The notes beneath the pieces were generated by a model. It worked only from the letters and a program-made list of their open reading frames with translations. It was not told where the DNA came from and ran no database searches. Shown piece after piece: positions 10,314-22,350 of a DNA stretch of 64,000 nt (the first letter of the stretch is position 1; each line of letters begins with the position of its first letter). Position numbers and translations under genes: made by a program. This stretch comes from Madurella fahalii (taxonomy: Eukaryota > Ascomycota > Sordariomycetes > Sordariales). The stretch is taken from the NCBI GenBank assembly GCA_029876055.1, contig CM056877.1, forward strand, positions 3,968,001 through 4,032,000. Reading direction: 5' to 3'.

Positions 10314-13163
10314 ATGGATCCGGTATCCCTTGCTCTTGGCATTGCTGGCCTCTTACCGTTGATTGCAAAAGCGATCAGCAGCGCGAAGGCGTACACGGAC
10401 AAGGTTATTACCGCAAAGGACTCGATAGCAGCGCTCACCAACGAGCTCGAGGCATTGCAGTTGAATGTCAACAACTTACAACAGTTCCTCAAACACGATG
10501 CCATCGCCGGAAGCAGTCTCAGATTCCGCCAGACTTCGGCTCTGCTTGTGTGCCACGGCGCCTGCGAAGCAAAACTGCGCTCCCTTTGCAAAAAGTTGGG
10601 ACAAGAAGACGGTAAAATGAGAAGCCGGTTCCTGTGGCCACTCAGCCAGGAAGAGCATCAGAAGACACTCGAAGAACTCCGTCGCTTCACGACTTGGATG
10701 CACTTTGCCCTTTCCGTTGACGGATGCAGGCTTTTGTCACAAACTGCTGACGACGTCCTGAAGTTGCTGGGACAGCAATTGGCGCAGTTCAAGGCCATCC
10801 GATCCCTCGAGGAGGCCACAGCCACGATACATGACACAGTAAAGGGGCAGACGGTCATGCTTGAGAACTCACTGGCACGGAACCAGCGGGAGAACATACT
10901 GGATTGGATCTCGACAACCAACTATTTCCAGAAGCATCAAGCGCTCCAGGCGTCTAGGGCTAGGGACACCGGAAACTGGATACTACACTGTCCAGAATAC
11001 ACCAGATGGCGGGACGGCTCCGACGAGACCGGTGTGCTTTGGTGCCGTGGGATCCAAGGCTCCGGGAAAACAAACCTGGTGTATGCTCTACCAACCACCT
11101 TGACTATGCAGATCACTATGAAGCTGACAAGCACAGCTCCATCCTCATAGACAGTCTTTCAAGTCTGGAAGCAGACACCCGGCGGCCGGTCGCCTACTAT
11201 TACTTTGACCATCAGGACCAGTCTTCGCACTCTCCGTCAACGGTATTGGCATGCGTGCTCCGGCAGCTCCTCGAGCGGTTGCCGACAATTCCCAAGGCTG
11301 TGTTGAGCGCGTACGAGAGCGCTCGTCCGCAGGGAGGTCTTCCACGGTTCGAATGCGAGAGGCTGATCGCGGAGCTTATCAAGGAACTGGGGCGGGTCTA
11401 CCTGGTCGTCGATGCTCTCGATGAGTGCGACGCGGAACACAGAGCCACCTTCCTGCAAGCTCTCCGCGAGTTGAGCAGGATACGGGGGTTTCGGCTACTC
11501 ATCACGAGCCGTCCGCATACCCGGGAGATCAGTGCTGCACTTACAAATTGCCTCCGTCTCAACATAGCGGCCCGAGACGAAGATATCAGACTCTATCTTC
11601 ACCAAGAGCTCGTCCGCAAGGGCATATATGAGATGGCGGATGAGGCGTTTGCCAAGCGCCTGATAGAAAAGCTCGTTCAAGGCGCAAATGGAATGTGAGG
11701 GACCGCTCTCTATTCCTCGCGCTGCATGCATAGTAGGAACCCGCTGACGTCGCCATAGGTTCCTACTCCCAGTTTTGCAACTCCGCACCATCTCGAAAGA
11801 GCCTACCTTGGGCGAGATGGAGGACAGTCTGAACAACCTGTCCCACAACCTAACCGATGCATTTGAACAGACCATCAGGCGAATCCAGGGGTTACCCGCA
11901 AGCAGAAGCCGCATAGGCATCGCGACTCTGATGTATATCGTTCACGCGGCGAGACCAATCACTGTCCAAGAGCTCAGCGACCTTCTGGCAATGCATCCGG
12001 ACCGCACACGTGTCCACGCCAAGTACCGCCCAACGGAGAAGATGCTTCTCGAGTGCTGCCAGGGGCTCATCACGATCGATGCGAGGACCGGAGACGTCCG
12101 CACCTCTCACTACTCAGTCAACGAGTACCTCCTTCAGAACGACCACCACCTGTTCCCTCGCGCGAAGGCCGTCTTCGCCGTCAAGTGTCTACGATACATC
12201 ATGCTGGAAGACTTTAGTGCAGGGCCGTGGGAAACAGAGGACGAAATTATTTCACACATCAACCGGTATCCCTTCTTATCATACGCTGTTCAGTGCTGGG
12301 GTAAACATGTCAAGCCATCTGAGGACGATAAAGAAGTACAAGCCACGCTCGCCGACTTCTTCGCCTCGACAAGCGCCATGGCCATGGCCAACCAGGTGCG
12401 GCAGTACCTCATGGGCTACAGAGATGATTATTGGAATGCAGAGGAGTGTCTCAGCTTCACCCCGCTCCATCATGCCTGTCGCCACGGGCTGCTCCAGACG
12501 GCCAAGAGGCTTCTCGACGCGGGCGTTTTCGGCGTCAACGTTGCGTCGAAGAAAGGATCCACTGCAGTCATCCACGCAGCAGCAAACGGCCACGTTGATA
12601 TGCTGAGGCTCCTCATGCAGCGAGGAGCAGATCCATACATGTGCAACTGGTACGGCAACGCGCTGCACTGCGCCGTCGAAGCCAACTTTGCTAGCACGGT
12701 GCGCGAGCTGATCATCGGTTATGGTATGGACCCAGAGGATGATGATGATTCTGGCTCTACGTACCTCACTGCTGCACTGGACAATGATGCCGCCGAAGCC
12801 TTTGAGGCGCTCGTCGACCTGGGCGCCGACGTCAATACCGAAGCAACAGTCTTCCCACTGGGGCTCCCTGGGCGAAGTGGTGACGGCAGCCTTCCTATTT
12901 TCATCTCAGCGTGCGCCATGGGCTGCTACAGGATAGTCGACTTGATGATCAAGCGTGGCTGGGCTGATGTCAACATGCGGGATGCTGACGGCCAGACGGC
13001 GTTGCACTGGGCGGCCCAGGAGCAAAGCCTCGCAATATTCGAGAGGTTGGTCGAAGCCGGTGCCAACGTGGACGCGGTAGATCATGATGGTCTTTCGGCT
13101 TTGGACATTAAACGTCAGCACTCCATGACATGTCATATATGCAACCGGATGATCGGAGGATGA
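10314..13163 (+). CDS. NACHT-ankyrin NLR-like (STAND) protein
   Basis: Exons 10314-11080, 11137-11694 and 11759-13163 give 909 aa. Introns 11081-11136 (GTATGC..GCTGAC..CACAG) and 11695-11758 (GTGAGG..CATAG) restore canonical text (SGKTNLVSILIDSL and ANGMFLLPVLQL). The N-terminus (MDPVSLALGIAGLLPLIAKA) is the hydrophobic start typical of fungal STAND effector-like N domains. Walker A GIQGSGKT is at residues 246-253, Walker B VDALDEC at 347-353, and a LLITSRP sensor-like strand at about 377-383. Ankyrin repeats fill about 674-895 (TPLHHACRHGLL, TALHWAAQEQSL). Fungal NACHT proteins of this build act in non-self recognition and programmed cell death in studied cases (HET-E/NWD family); the role here is inferred. 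The frame is intact, unlike the HNH and kinase neighbours. Confidence 0.85.
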
Positions 13164-13952
13164 GCCCAGACATGGATACACGGGCTTACATGAAGGAGCC
13201 ATACGTACTAATACCAAGGAGATCTACTATGACTGATGTAGTAGACACGGCGAACCCGTGGCCGCCATGGCAATGATGAAAATCGATAACTGCCGCCTAA
13301 GGCATCAGAACGGGGCAAGAGGCCTTATAAGATCCCGAGCCTCGCGCGCCGTATTGTTGCGCCTCGCCCACGGTGACCAGGCCATACTTCCTCTATCACG
13401 GGTCTAGGGTTACAAGACCTATGATGTTGTGGGAGCAACCGGGCAGGGACACCCTATTGTATATTCTGATACTTAGTGGAGGGCTGCAATTCAAAGAGAG
13501 TTGCTTGATAGAATTAACATGTAGGGAAATGCTGATCAGCTTCACCGGCTCAATCCACTTCACCCAATGCTGGCTCGTACAATGCTACGTGCCCCACAAC
13601 CCCAATCTCCGTCAAGCGCGGGCATATTCCTTCTTGTCCTGATGAAGCTTTTGGGTGATTACTGAGCTGTCCTTCCGCGCACAGTCCCTATCCACCGTAG
13701 CCACAGGGACTTACGTAACCAACCCGAGACCGCCTGCTCTATGGCGAGGTTGGTGGCTAACTTATTGTCTAGGGACGATGTCATTGATATAATCGTTCTG
13801 CTTCTTATTAATATCTAATCGAGACCAGAGCTAACTCCCTGTATCAACATAGCAGCTGGAGATATTCCAGGAATCTCGCGTTCCCAAAAATGTAAAAGGG
13901 AGGGACAAGTATATCACGCAGAACAAAGAAATGAGACAGGAAACTTAGTATG
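13164..13952. other. convergent 3' region of NLR-like and F-box genes
   Basis: This 790-bp gap lies between the 3' ends of two convergent genes. It has no coding text and should hold both polyadenylation regions; no definite signal was identified. Confidence 0.5.
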
Positions 13953-15452
13953 CTAAGACCTTGATGCGCTCAGCTTCCGGCTTTGCTTCGGAGCAAAGCT
14001 CACGGTCGTGGTAGAACCACACCTCTCTACCGTGGAAATCGCATCGAACTCTGGCCCTCCCCCATTCCAGTGCCAGTTGTTCACTGTGGCGTGCACCGCT
14101 TCCAGTCGGGGCAGTCGGCTCGAGCTGTCGAACGCGAGTTGCAACAAGGCTCCCTTTATGAGTTCGGTGTACTCTTCATCTGGAACCTGTAGCTCGGTAC
14201 CACCGGTATCTGACCACGGTCCCCATACTATCTCTTCGCTCAAACGCAGCCGTTCTAGCGACGGCGGTAGGGTGTCGCAAATGTCCCCCCTCCGCATCGC
14301 CGTAGGTGACTTGAAGAGAACCGTCACCGAGACCTCGAGATCGCTGAGCGTTTTCATAGAGGTGAGGCATGAGAGCCGTTTGGCTGGCCCGAGGTGGGAC
14401 ATATAGTGCGGCATTACGTCGATGCCGAGACGAAGGTGCTTGAGCGTGTCGGTGCAGAGCTGCAGTGCTTCATTAAATCCGGAAGCTCCTCCGTCCCCCC
14501 GTTCAGCGAAGTAGGGCGATATAGAGACGTCGATATCCTTCAATCTCGGACGAGCTTCGTTACAGAAGCGATACCACCAAGCACCTGTCGTGCATGCGTA
14601 TTCTATGTGTATGGTTTCGACGTCCCGCCATGCATCGGCCAAGAACCCGACGTCCTCTTGGAACAGATTAGCTCCAAAAAGCTCCAGGCGCTTGATCCCC
14701 CCGGAGCCCATATACACCTGTGGCGTCTCGTCCGGGAGGAGAGGGTTTGAAACCTCCGGGTCCGCGATAAGACACAGCCGCGAAAGACGCGGCAGGAAGT
14801 CGACCACCCCTTCGTTGTGATAACTCTGGAAGATGTCCATCAGGTCATCGTACGACCCAACATTCCAATTTGGGCAATGCATATAAAGAGTATGGAGATT
14901 GGTGGTGAGGCATAGCACTAGTGCACAGTTCGATTCCACGTAGGCATCATATTTGCTCCAGATTATCTCGCATGGCTGTTCGAACTCGCCAAAGCATCGT
15001 TCTAGGTGGCTGTATATGCTAGAGCTGACCGTGATGTTGGCGAACATGGGCTCAGCGTTGGACTCCGTAGGGTCATCCAGGGTGTCAAAGAGGGACGCGA
15101 CAACGGCGAGGACCCGCACATGGGCTGCAAGGTGAGGGGCCCGGATGAAGGTTCTGAGTAGTTTAAACAGGATCTTGAGGTCGCCGATGCAGATAGTATG
15201 GTAGAGATAGTGAGTGACAATGGCATTGAGCCGCCGGTTGGCCTGGACGAGAGAGAGCAGCGCCAGGCGACCGCTCTGGAACGGGTAATTATCAAACTCG
15301 TCTTTGTAGGAACCGAGAGCTACGGGCAGTTCGGGGACGAGCTGCTCCGCAACCGCGGCAAGAATCTCATCAGGGAGGTCCAAGAGGCTCATGGTGAATT
15401 GGCGTGGCAGAGGGAAAGCTGGGATTGCGGGGTGCTGGGGCGCTATCAGCAT
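13953..15452 (-). CDS. F-box protein
   Basis: A single-exon 499-residue ORF with ATG at 15452; an in-frame ATG at 15392 gives MSLLDLPDEILAAVAEQL, the classic start of a fungal F-box (LPDEIL..I). The F-box runs over about residues 23-75 and continues RLALLSLVQANRRLNAIVTHYLYHTI. The remainder has leucine-rich, LRR-like spacing (LFKLLRTFIRAPHLAAHVR, SMKTLSDLEVSV) but no countable repeats. F-box proteins bring substrates to SCF ubiquitin ligases through Skp1; the substrate is unknown. It converges on the NLR-like gene, and many fungal F-box genes of this shape occur in variable regions. Confidence 0.8.
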   Translation of the reverse strand: MLIAPQHPAIPAFPLPRQFTMSLLDLPDEILAAVAEQLVPELPVALGSYKDEFDNYPFQSGRLALLSLVQANRRLNAIVTHYLYHTICIGDLKILFKLLRTFIRAPHLAAHVRVLAVVASLFDTLDDPTESNAEPMFANITVSSSIYSHLERCFGEFEQPCEIIWSKYDAYVESNCALVLCLTTNLHTLYMHCPNWNVGSYDDLMDIFQSYHNEGVVDFLPRLSRLCLIADPEVSNPLLPDETPQVYMGSGGIKRLELFGANLFQEDVGFLADAWRDVETIHIEYACTTGAWWYRFCNEARPRLKDIDVSISPYFAERGDGGASGFNEALQLCTDTLKHLRLGIDVMPHYMSHLGPAKRLSCLTSMKTLSDLEVSVTVLFKSPTAMRRGDICDTLPPSLERLRLSEEIVWGPWSDTGGTELQVPDEEYTELIKGALLQLAFDSSSRLPRLEAVHATVNNWHWNGGGPEFDAISTVERCGSTTTVSFAPKQSRKLSASRS

Positions 15453-15683
15453 CTTGTGTCCAATCGAACTCTTGGCGCCGAGGGGCTGGTTTCACAGCCG
15501 CAGATGATTACCCGCAGTCAATGTATGCCTGACGAACCACATGTCGTTCACCGCGATAGTCGGCACGCCGTCACATCTTCTTTCTGTTCTTGTAGCCTGG
15601 ACTGCATCATACATCGGTTGTCTATCCTACTTCCTTCTCCTACTTTCTTATCCTACTCTCTCATCCTCAACTCTAGACTATTG

Positions 15684-16245
15684 AGCATCCTGCTATATCA
15701 ATCAGGCTATCTTCGCAGGCAATAAAGCCTTCAGAATCCTCGTCAAGTGTCCTTTCTGCGGGTTGTCCTGGATTGTGCTCGAAGAAGACTCATGGTGTCA
15801 GTGTCGACTAGAAGAAAAGATGCAGGTCCGTACAGAAGACGCAATCTCCCAGTTGATCCAAGTCCGCTCGATCCAGTGATTCCCTTGATCTCCATGGCAT
15901 TCGGGCTTCATATCCCGCGTTGCACTAGCAACTCTCTCACGCTTTCCAGCTCTTCATCCTTGCCGCTGGAAAAGCCTCTGAAAATCAAGGCCGAGGGTCC
16001 GTAGTTGCCTTTTCCGAGATATCATGGCATACTGATCCCTTGTCCCTAGTGTTTCCGCAGTCGGCCGGCCCGGAGGTTGCCAAGCTTGCATATTAGATAA
16101 TGTATGGGACACACCGACTACTGCGGCATCACATTCGACCATCTGGTCCCTCTCGGCGACCGTGATCCGGACGTGTTAGAGATCGATCTATCTAGTGGCT
16201 TCCACTCCTGGGGCAACCATTTGACGTTCCGTGGCAATACATAGC
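15684..16245 (+). other. coding-like fragments, possible small gene(s)
   Basis: Two pieces read as protein. One, ending at TGA 15877-15879, contains KCPFCGLSWIVLEEDSWCQC, a CxxC..CxC pattern suggestive of metal binding. The other, at about 16105-16245, reads GHTDYCGITFDHLVPLGDRD and ends GNHLTFRGNT. A third frame (SMAFGLHIPRCTSNS) lies between them. I could not join them in phase with convincing splice sites. They may be exons of one small gene or remains of one. Confidence 0.25.
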
Positions 16246-17215
16246 CTAGCCTCTAATCACGGATTTCGTCTATGTGCGGCGCCACGCCTTTCCCCCTGGT
16301 CTGCTGTCCGCTCTCCACTCGATAACGTCAGTTAATGCATAGGGCTGTTGCGTAATACGGCAGTTGGAGAAGATCCATGGGGTAGTCATGGTGAGAGGCC
16401 ATATCTTTTTCCCATCTGCTAAGAAATCGAACCAGTTGTCGATCCGAGAACGACAGAGTAGCCGTTGGCAACCGCATCGAAGGCGGCATGACGAGACATT
16501 GAGCCTAGGTCCTTTCGTTTACTGTATCGCTCTCGAGATATTCGTTCCACGGCACATGATCAACAGAGAAAGCCGTATTTCCTGCAGTAGAGTCTCTATC
16601 CGCGCTAGCCTTGTAAGATATAATGGGGTGCCCTGGATCAAGAAACCCCGGGGGTGGGAAAGTCGACGCCAATGAAGCAACCGTTAAGACACTGCAAGCG
16701 GTTTTCTCTGGAATACACCATTTTGGCACACTTCTTCAACGCTAAAAGCACCCGCTGAGAGAAAACACCACTTAGCATGCAACATTCGCTGGTAATTATG
16801 TCAACTAATCGGCAAAGACACCTCTCTATATGCGAACGCTTCGTCCCTCTCTTCGACAACAAGCAAAGAATTCATCAACATCTGTATCTCCTATGGAAAT
16901 TTGAGATTGGAGAAGCCATGCAGGAACGCGTGTGTCTTGTATCTCCGTGAATGCCTCCTCTAGAACTAGGACATATCTTTGAGGCCAGGACCCCTTTCGG
17001 GATTATAGGCACACTGCTCGGTTCCAAGCATACCGAACCGCGATGCGCATTCCAAGTGCCCACTCTACCGAGCTCGGGGGAGAGGTAGCACCGACGTCGC
17101 GTTTCGTGGCTGTTTGATCCGTGTAAAGCTTTGCATGGACGGCCACGGAAGCTTCCATCTCACTGATAGCTAGCGTTAAGTAGGCACCCGGTTCGTCATT
17201 ATCTTATAGCGTGCC
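16246..17215. other. intergenic, nothing recognised
   Basis: No frame with coding character, no RNA gene and no clear repeat was seen here. Confidence 0.4.
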
Positions 17216-17480
17216 CGCTTGTCGGGCACAGACAGCCAACCATGGTCAAACTGAGGGCAGCCCGGAGAAATTTAATCTCTCCCTGATCAGAGGGAGCTCT
17301 ATCTACATATGCTTGTTTGACCCTGTCCGGCTTGTATGAACTTACTGTCATATTTACCTGGCCTTGTCTGTCTAGCCGATCCCTGTTTCTGCCTTCCTCC
17401 TTGTGTTAGGGGTATGGTGGGTGTAAAAGTGTGTTTTTGTACCACTCCTATGATTAAATTCCCTTCCGCAGAGCTTCCGT
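17215..17480 (+). mobile_element. diverged LTR-like repeat copy 1
   Basis: This stretch resembles, at roughly three bases in four by eye, the reverse complement of 37395-37580. Shared landmarks in order are a hairpin CTCCCTGATCAGAGGGAG (17279-17296), a CTGGCCT/TGTCTGTC block, then CTTCCTCCTTGTGTTAGGGG and GGTGTAAAAGTGTGTTTTTG. The order and spacing suggest a solo LTR or a related non-coding repeat. No target-site duplication or internal retrotransposon ORF was found. Confidence 0.45.
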
Positions 17481-18447
17481 TTCAAAGCTTATTCACAACA
17501 CCCGTACAGGTTATAGCCAGAGCGGAGATCAAGTACAGCCGAGTCTCGTAAACGATAATGTCAGTCATGTATTTCCCTTTCAGATGATTTAGGGACCAAC
17601 TACTATGTCTGGGAGGCATCTGTATATCGTTTGGCTCCTGGAAGAGCCGTATAGAGTAAAAGCAGGTCCAGATTTGACGTACCAACCGTTACACATCAGT
17701 ATGCTGGCTGCTGAAGACGAGGAAACCTCGCTTCTCTGGACAACTTAGACTCTCGACGAGGACAATAACAATGCCCTGTTTCGCACCACCAGCCCCGGCC
17801 CTAAAAATAGTGGCCTGTAACAGACGGATCGATATCCATGGAGTACACTGCTGTCTTCATTGCAACGGTGTAGGAGGGGGGAATCCATGAGAGTCAAACT
17901 ACGGCCACTTGTCACAACCGCTTAGCAAAGCTACTTGTTCTTTTACCCATGCTATCTGCAATACTCCTTTGTATTCGCTGAAACCGGCAGTGCTGGGCTC
18001 GTCGTTCCTCTTTTGCAAGGATAAAAACTCTTTCCGCGAATCTACCAACCGTGCGACTACCTGCGATAAAGGGGGATCAGAAATAAAAAGAGGATGGGGT
18101 ACAAAAAAAACAAAAACACCCCGTTCAAAAGTGACCATTAAAGCGCCCGTAGAGGCCGGCCCCATTTCCATGATCCAGGTATACTCCCCGCTGCGAGGCA
18201 CGTTCGCATGTGCCTCTGTCTTGTATCGTATCGCTCGTTTCGAATGGTCCAGCCCAACTTTGCCACCAACTCCTCCGTCTCTCTCTGTCGTTTCAAACCG
18301 CCCGCGTTTCATCAAACTTCATAAAAGGATGCGCCCGATACACATGCCCGTCCAACCGCTGATTCCGTAGAGCGCCGACTCGCGGCATCAAACACTGGCG
18401 GATGTTGTCCGAATCGCCTGCATAAGTTGAAGCACGCGCGGGCCAGA
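17481..18447. other. intergenic, nothing recognised
   Basis: The region downstream of the importin gene contains no supported gene. Its distal part (18300-18447) probably includes the importin 3' untranslated region. Confidence 0.4.
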
Positions 18448-21400
18448 CTAGCTTGCACCATTCGCCGTAGGATTACGTCCTCGGGACATGGGGAACGGGC
18501 TCTGGACTCCCAAAAACTCCTGGGCATCAGCCCGTTGGCAAACCTCATGAAGGGCCGCCTGTTCCGTCGAGGAGAGATGTGATATCAGCGAAGTATAGAA
18601 CTGGGGCTGTTCTTGTTGCAATTCTGTGGTGCTGTTAGGAGTGCTCCTGCTGTTGGAATGACTATAGGCCACTTACTCCTGAACGAATCCCTGAAAGCGA
18701 GATACGGGTCGATCCTGTCGAGAGGCGACTCTAGCAGCACGCTATCCTCCCCAAGCTCGTCGTCGGATTCCTCGGCAGTCCCGGGCTTGAACTTTTGTGC
18801 CTGGTCGCGGTGAGAGTCAGCAAGTTTCTTGAACTGAACCATCCATGAGTGTCAACGGAGCAAGAGAGAGACTGCCGGGGCATCGCGTCCCTTGGTATGC
18901 TTACCTCCTCATTCAGGAAATCCAGATACGCCGTGCTCTCGTCCTTGACTTCGGTAGGCGCCTCTTCTTCATTCTCGGCACTGCCCCAGTTTGCTTCTTC
19001 ATCATCCCATTCGTCCTCGCTATCATCGTAACCGTAGGTTCCACTGTCGAACTGGAAATCGTCCTTCAATGCCTCCTCGCGGTCTGGGCGGGTGTTAGCG
19101 GTCGGGGACACCACGAGTCTACAAGGCTGCTACTCACTTTGCATCGCCTCGGGAAGGCTGTCGAAGAGGACTTTGATGCCCTGCAAATTGTCAGACTGCT
19201 TCCTAGAGAGTATGGGGAATGCAGGGACCTACATGGAGCAGTCTCGGCCAGCCGACCATGACGCTCGCCGGAATCTGCTCAGGCGTGACATTGAGAAGAG
19301 CGATGATGGCCAAAATGCACAGTTGCTTGTCATGTACCCTGGTAAACGACGCCATGCTGCTGAACCAGAGGCTGAAGAACTTGTTCGTCCAGCCCTGGGA
19401 CTCGAGGATCTGGAGGGAGAGGATCGGGTTATAGTAGATGGCATTGATGACCATCTCCATGAGGTGCACCTTGTAGGACTTGATCTTGATGTCCTGCGTG
19501 CCGAGCACACCCATCGCCATGTTGATGAATCCGTGGACACAATTGTCAATGTAACCGCGGAGGCTGAGCATCATGGCTTCGGCGAGCTTGCAGGCGCATA
19601 TCCGGTCGACGCCGCCCACCTTGTTCGTGAACATGTCCGAGACCATCGAGAACAGCGCTTCCACGTACTCGGGCTTCTCCATGAGCTGCGGGGCGCCATA
19701 CTGCACGAAATTGTCCAATGCGGGCAGCATATCCTCAAGATACAGCTCGGCCCCGGATTTGAAGGTCGTATGTACGAGTTCAAACGCTTTCCACATAGTG
19801 GGGGAGATCTGCTTGGCCGCGAAAGTGCAGCTGTCGATAATCTCAAATACCTCGTTGTACAGGTCTTGTGACCACTGTCAGTAACAACCACACAAAGCAG
19901 CACAACGGTGCAAACAAAGTGAAAACAGAGTGCGGAAAAACGCACCATAAAGTTTATTCTCCAGCGTGATCTGGATAACAGGCATCAAGACACCCTCAAT
20001 GTGGAGAAGAATGTCTGGTGTACTCTCGAGCGTGAGGATAAGAGTGCCGATGGTCTGTAACACACCCAGCGCCGTGATGCTCTTGTCGTCGAGGAAGTCG
20101 CCATAGTCGTTGTCAATATCATCCCGCTTCTCGCTGTTCTCCAACAGCTCCCTGACAATACGCAAGTAGGTATCGCGGAGCTGTTCGCTCAGGGCTACAG
20201 CGAATGGAGTGAGCTCGGCAGCAAAGACCTCAACGAAGTCTTCCATGACGTTAGCTAGAGCATCGATATCCGCCTCGTTTGCCAGCTTCAGGAGTTGTTG
20301 CATGATTGTTGGGATGCTCGTCTGCATGCTTGTCCGGATGATGTCGTGCCTGATAAGCGGCTGCAACGCCAGGGCCGCAGTCACACGAACGGGGAGCTTC
20401 GGATCTGCCATGCACTCGAGGATGTGGCGGTAGATGGCAAGGAGATTGTTCTGTTCCTTGAAGTCCAGCTGCTCAAACTTCTCCACGGTATCGCAGGCGC
20501 GGGCGCGTAGGAATCCTTGTTGGCTGGTGAAGTCGGGGAACACGTATCGGACAATGAAGTATTCCACCTGGGAAGCTATGGGCGATTTCTTGCCCAGGAT
20601 GACAGGCGCGAGCGTCCCAATCATGCGTAGGGCGCCCTCCTTCGCGATGTGGTTCTTGCTCTCTTCGGGCGCTTGTTCATACTGGTTCACCACCTCGTTG
20701 ATGAATGAGAGGATCTCGAACGTCTGTTTCCTCCGCGCCTTGGTCAGCGTGACCAGAAAGTTCGTGGCCGAAACGTCTGGTGCCGAAACCTCCTCGTAGA
20801 AATTCAGCTTCCGGTGGAGGTACTCTTCGGGCTCGTCTTCGAACTTCTCGATGTCCTCCTCGGTAAGACAGAGGACCGGGAAGATGAAATGCGTGACGAG
20901 GTTGGTCAGGTGAGGCTTCAGATGCGCCCACATATCCTTGGGTCGGATGCACTCATCCAGGAATACAATGGTATAAGAGAGGCAGGGCCGGCTGAGCCAG
21001 ATGGTTTTAGACACCCACTTCTCAATCTCCTGGAGGTAATGTTTGAGGATCTCGGGGGCAACCTGGGCTGAAAATTCCTTGGCGAATCGTGTGGGAGGCT
21101 CGACTGCCCTGTCCATGACCGCATGCACGTTGCCGTGTCTGCGGCACGTTAGTGTCGAGCAATCAAAAGCGAGACATTCTCGCGGGGCGGAGGCGGGGTG
21201 ATTCGACGGTACCTGATGTACAAACGGTTCAAGTTGAAGTACGCCCACTTCTTGGCCTTCCACCAATGGTGCCGCTCCCGCTCTAGAGGATCCCCCTGCA
21301 TGGCGGTTGCCGGAATGGCCTTGGAGACGGTCTGGAGGAAGACGGTGCACCAGCCAAGGTTGACGGCGCTTTGGCGAAGAAAGTCGGAGAGCTCAAGCTG

Positions 21401-22350
21401 CGGCTGGCGGTTAACCTGCTGGTCACGGTGGTCTCATGAATACCCGCGAAGACCTACCCATGTGGCATGTTTGTAAGACTTGAGAGCGATGTGCAGCATC
21501 TCCCCCGCCTCGTCGCTCTCCTGGTTGACCAACTCGTTGCATATCGCCAGCAGCCTCGGGAAGCTGGCCTCGATGATCTTGTCAAAATGGCCTCTGCTCT
21601 CGCTGTCGCTCGCCTTGAAGCGGTAGGCTCGGCACACGGCCAGAAGGCACTGCAAGCCAGCCAAGACGGACCGCGGGTCGTTGGTGTTGAGCAGCTGGAG
21701 GGTGTAGTCCATGAATGTGGGCCACCGGTCTGGAAAGTCGAAGTGCAGGATACGCTGCAGGATGGGCACGAGCTGGTGCCGCACCAGATTCTGGGAGCCC
21801 GCGAGGATGGGCAATAACCGCTCTCGAAACCGCGCCTTCTCATCTTCTGGTATCACCGAGTCGGTCGGATAGTATTCCTGGCGTTCCCACGCACGGTTGA
21901 CGCGGTTCTTGAGGTAGATGACGGCTACGGGACGTGTTAGCGCCGCGGCCTAGGCATATGGAGGAGGGGCGGGACGCCGGAGGCGCGCGAGGCAAGGTAT
22001 ATACGGGCAGGGCGGTGGTGGGGGATAGCGGAGTGGGCAGGGCATACTGGGCAGTTGAAGGTTGGCGTTTTGCTCCGACTGGACGAGGTCCAGGAGAACG
22101 TCTGTGAACCCGGACTGGGCCTCGGCCTGCAAGCAGCAAAGAAGCAAGGTCAGCGTCTGGCGACGTCACGGGGGTTGGCGGGAGCGAGTTGCGCACGCAG
22201 CGTCCCGACGAGGACAAGACGTGTGTCGACGGCGCGCACACCACCCACACAAACACATACCTGCTTCAGCTGGAGCTCAGCCCTCCGTCGGACATCGGCA
22301 TCGGCGTCGAGCGTTGCAGCGATGCAGTTTCGAATGGCGGCGGCATCCAT
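18448..22350 (-). CDS. NMD5: importin-beta family karyopherin (Nmd5/Sxm1, importin-7/8 type)
   Basis: Ten exons, all in phase: 22350-22261, 22126-22048, 21924-21458, 21418-21213, 21138-19946, 19864-19233, 19180-19138, 19083-18905, 18800-18677, 18623-18448 (1062 aa). The start of exon 4 could be 21415 instead. The N-terminus has the importin-beta N domain (TLDADADVRRRAELQLKQ; VIYLKNRVNRAWERQ). HEAT-type helices follow, including HFDFPDRWPTFMDY, KAKKWAYFNLNRLY, NNLLAIYRHILECMADPKLPVR and YGDFLDDKSITALGVLQT. The C-terminal part has the acidic loop (YDDSEDEWDDEEANW) typical of importin-7/8. Length fits yeast Nmd5 (about 1050 residues). The family carries ribosomal and other cargo into the nucleus with Ran-GTP. 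Ten exons is the highest count in this window. Confidence 0.93.

Noticed and set aside
19092..19871. 259-codon + frame opposite the importin gene
   Set aside because: It is the antisense shadow of well-supported importin exons 6-8, and crosses their introns.
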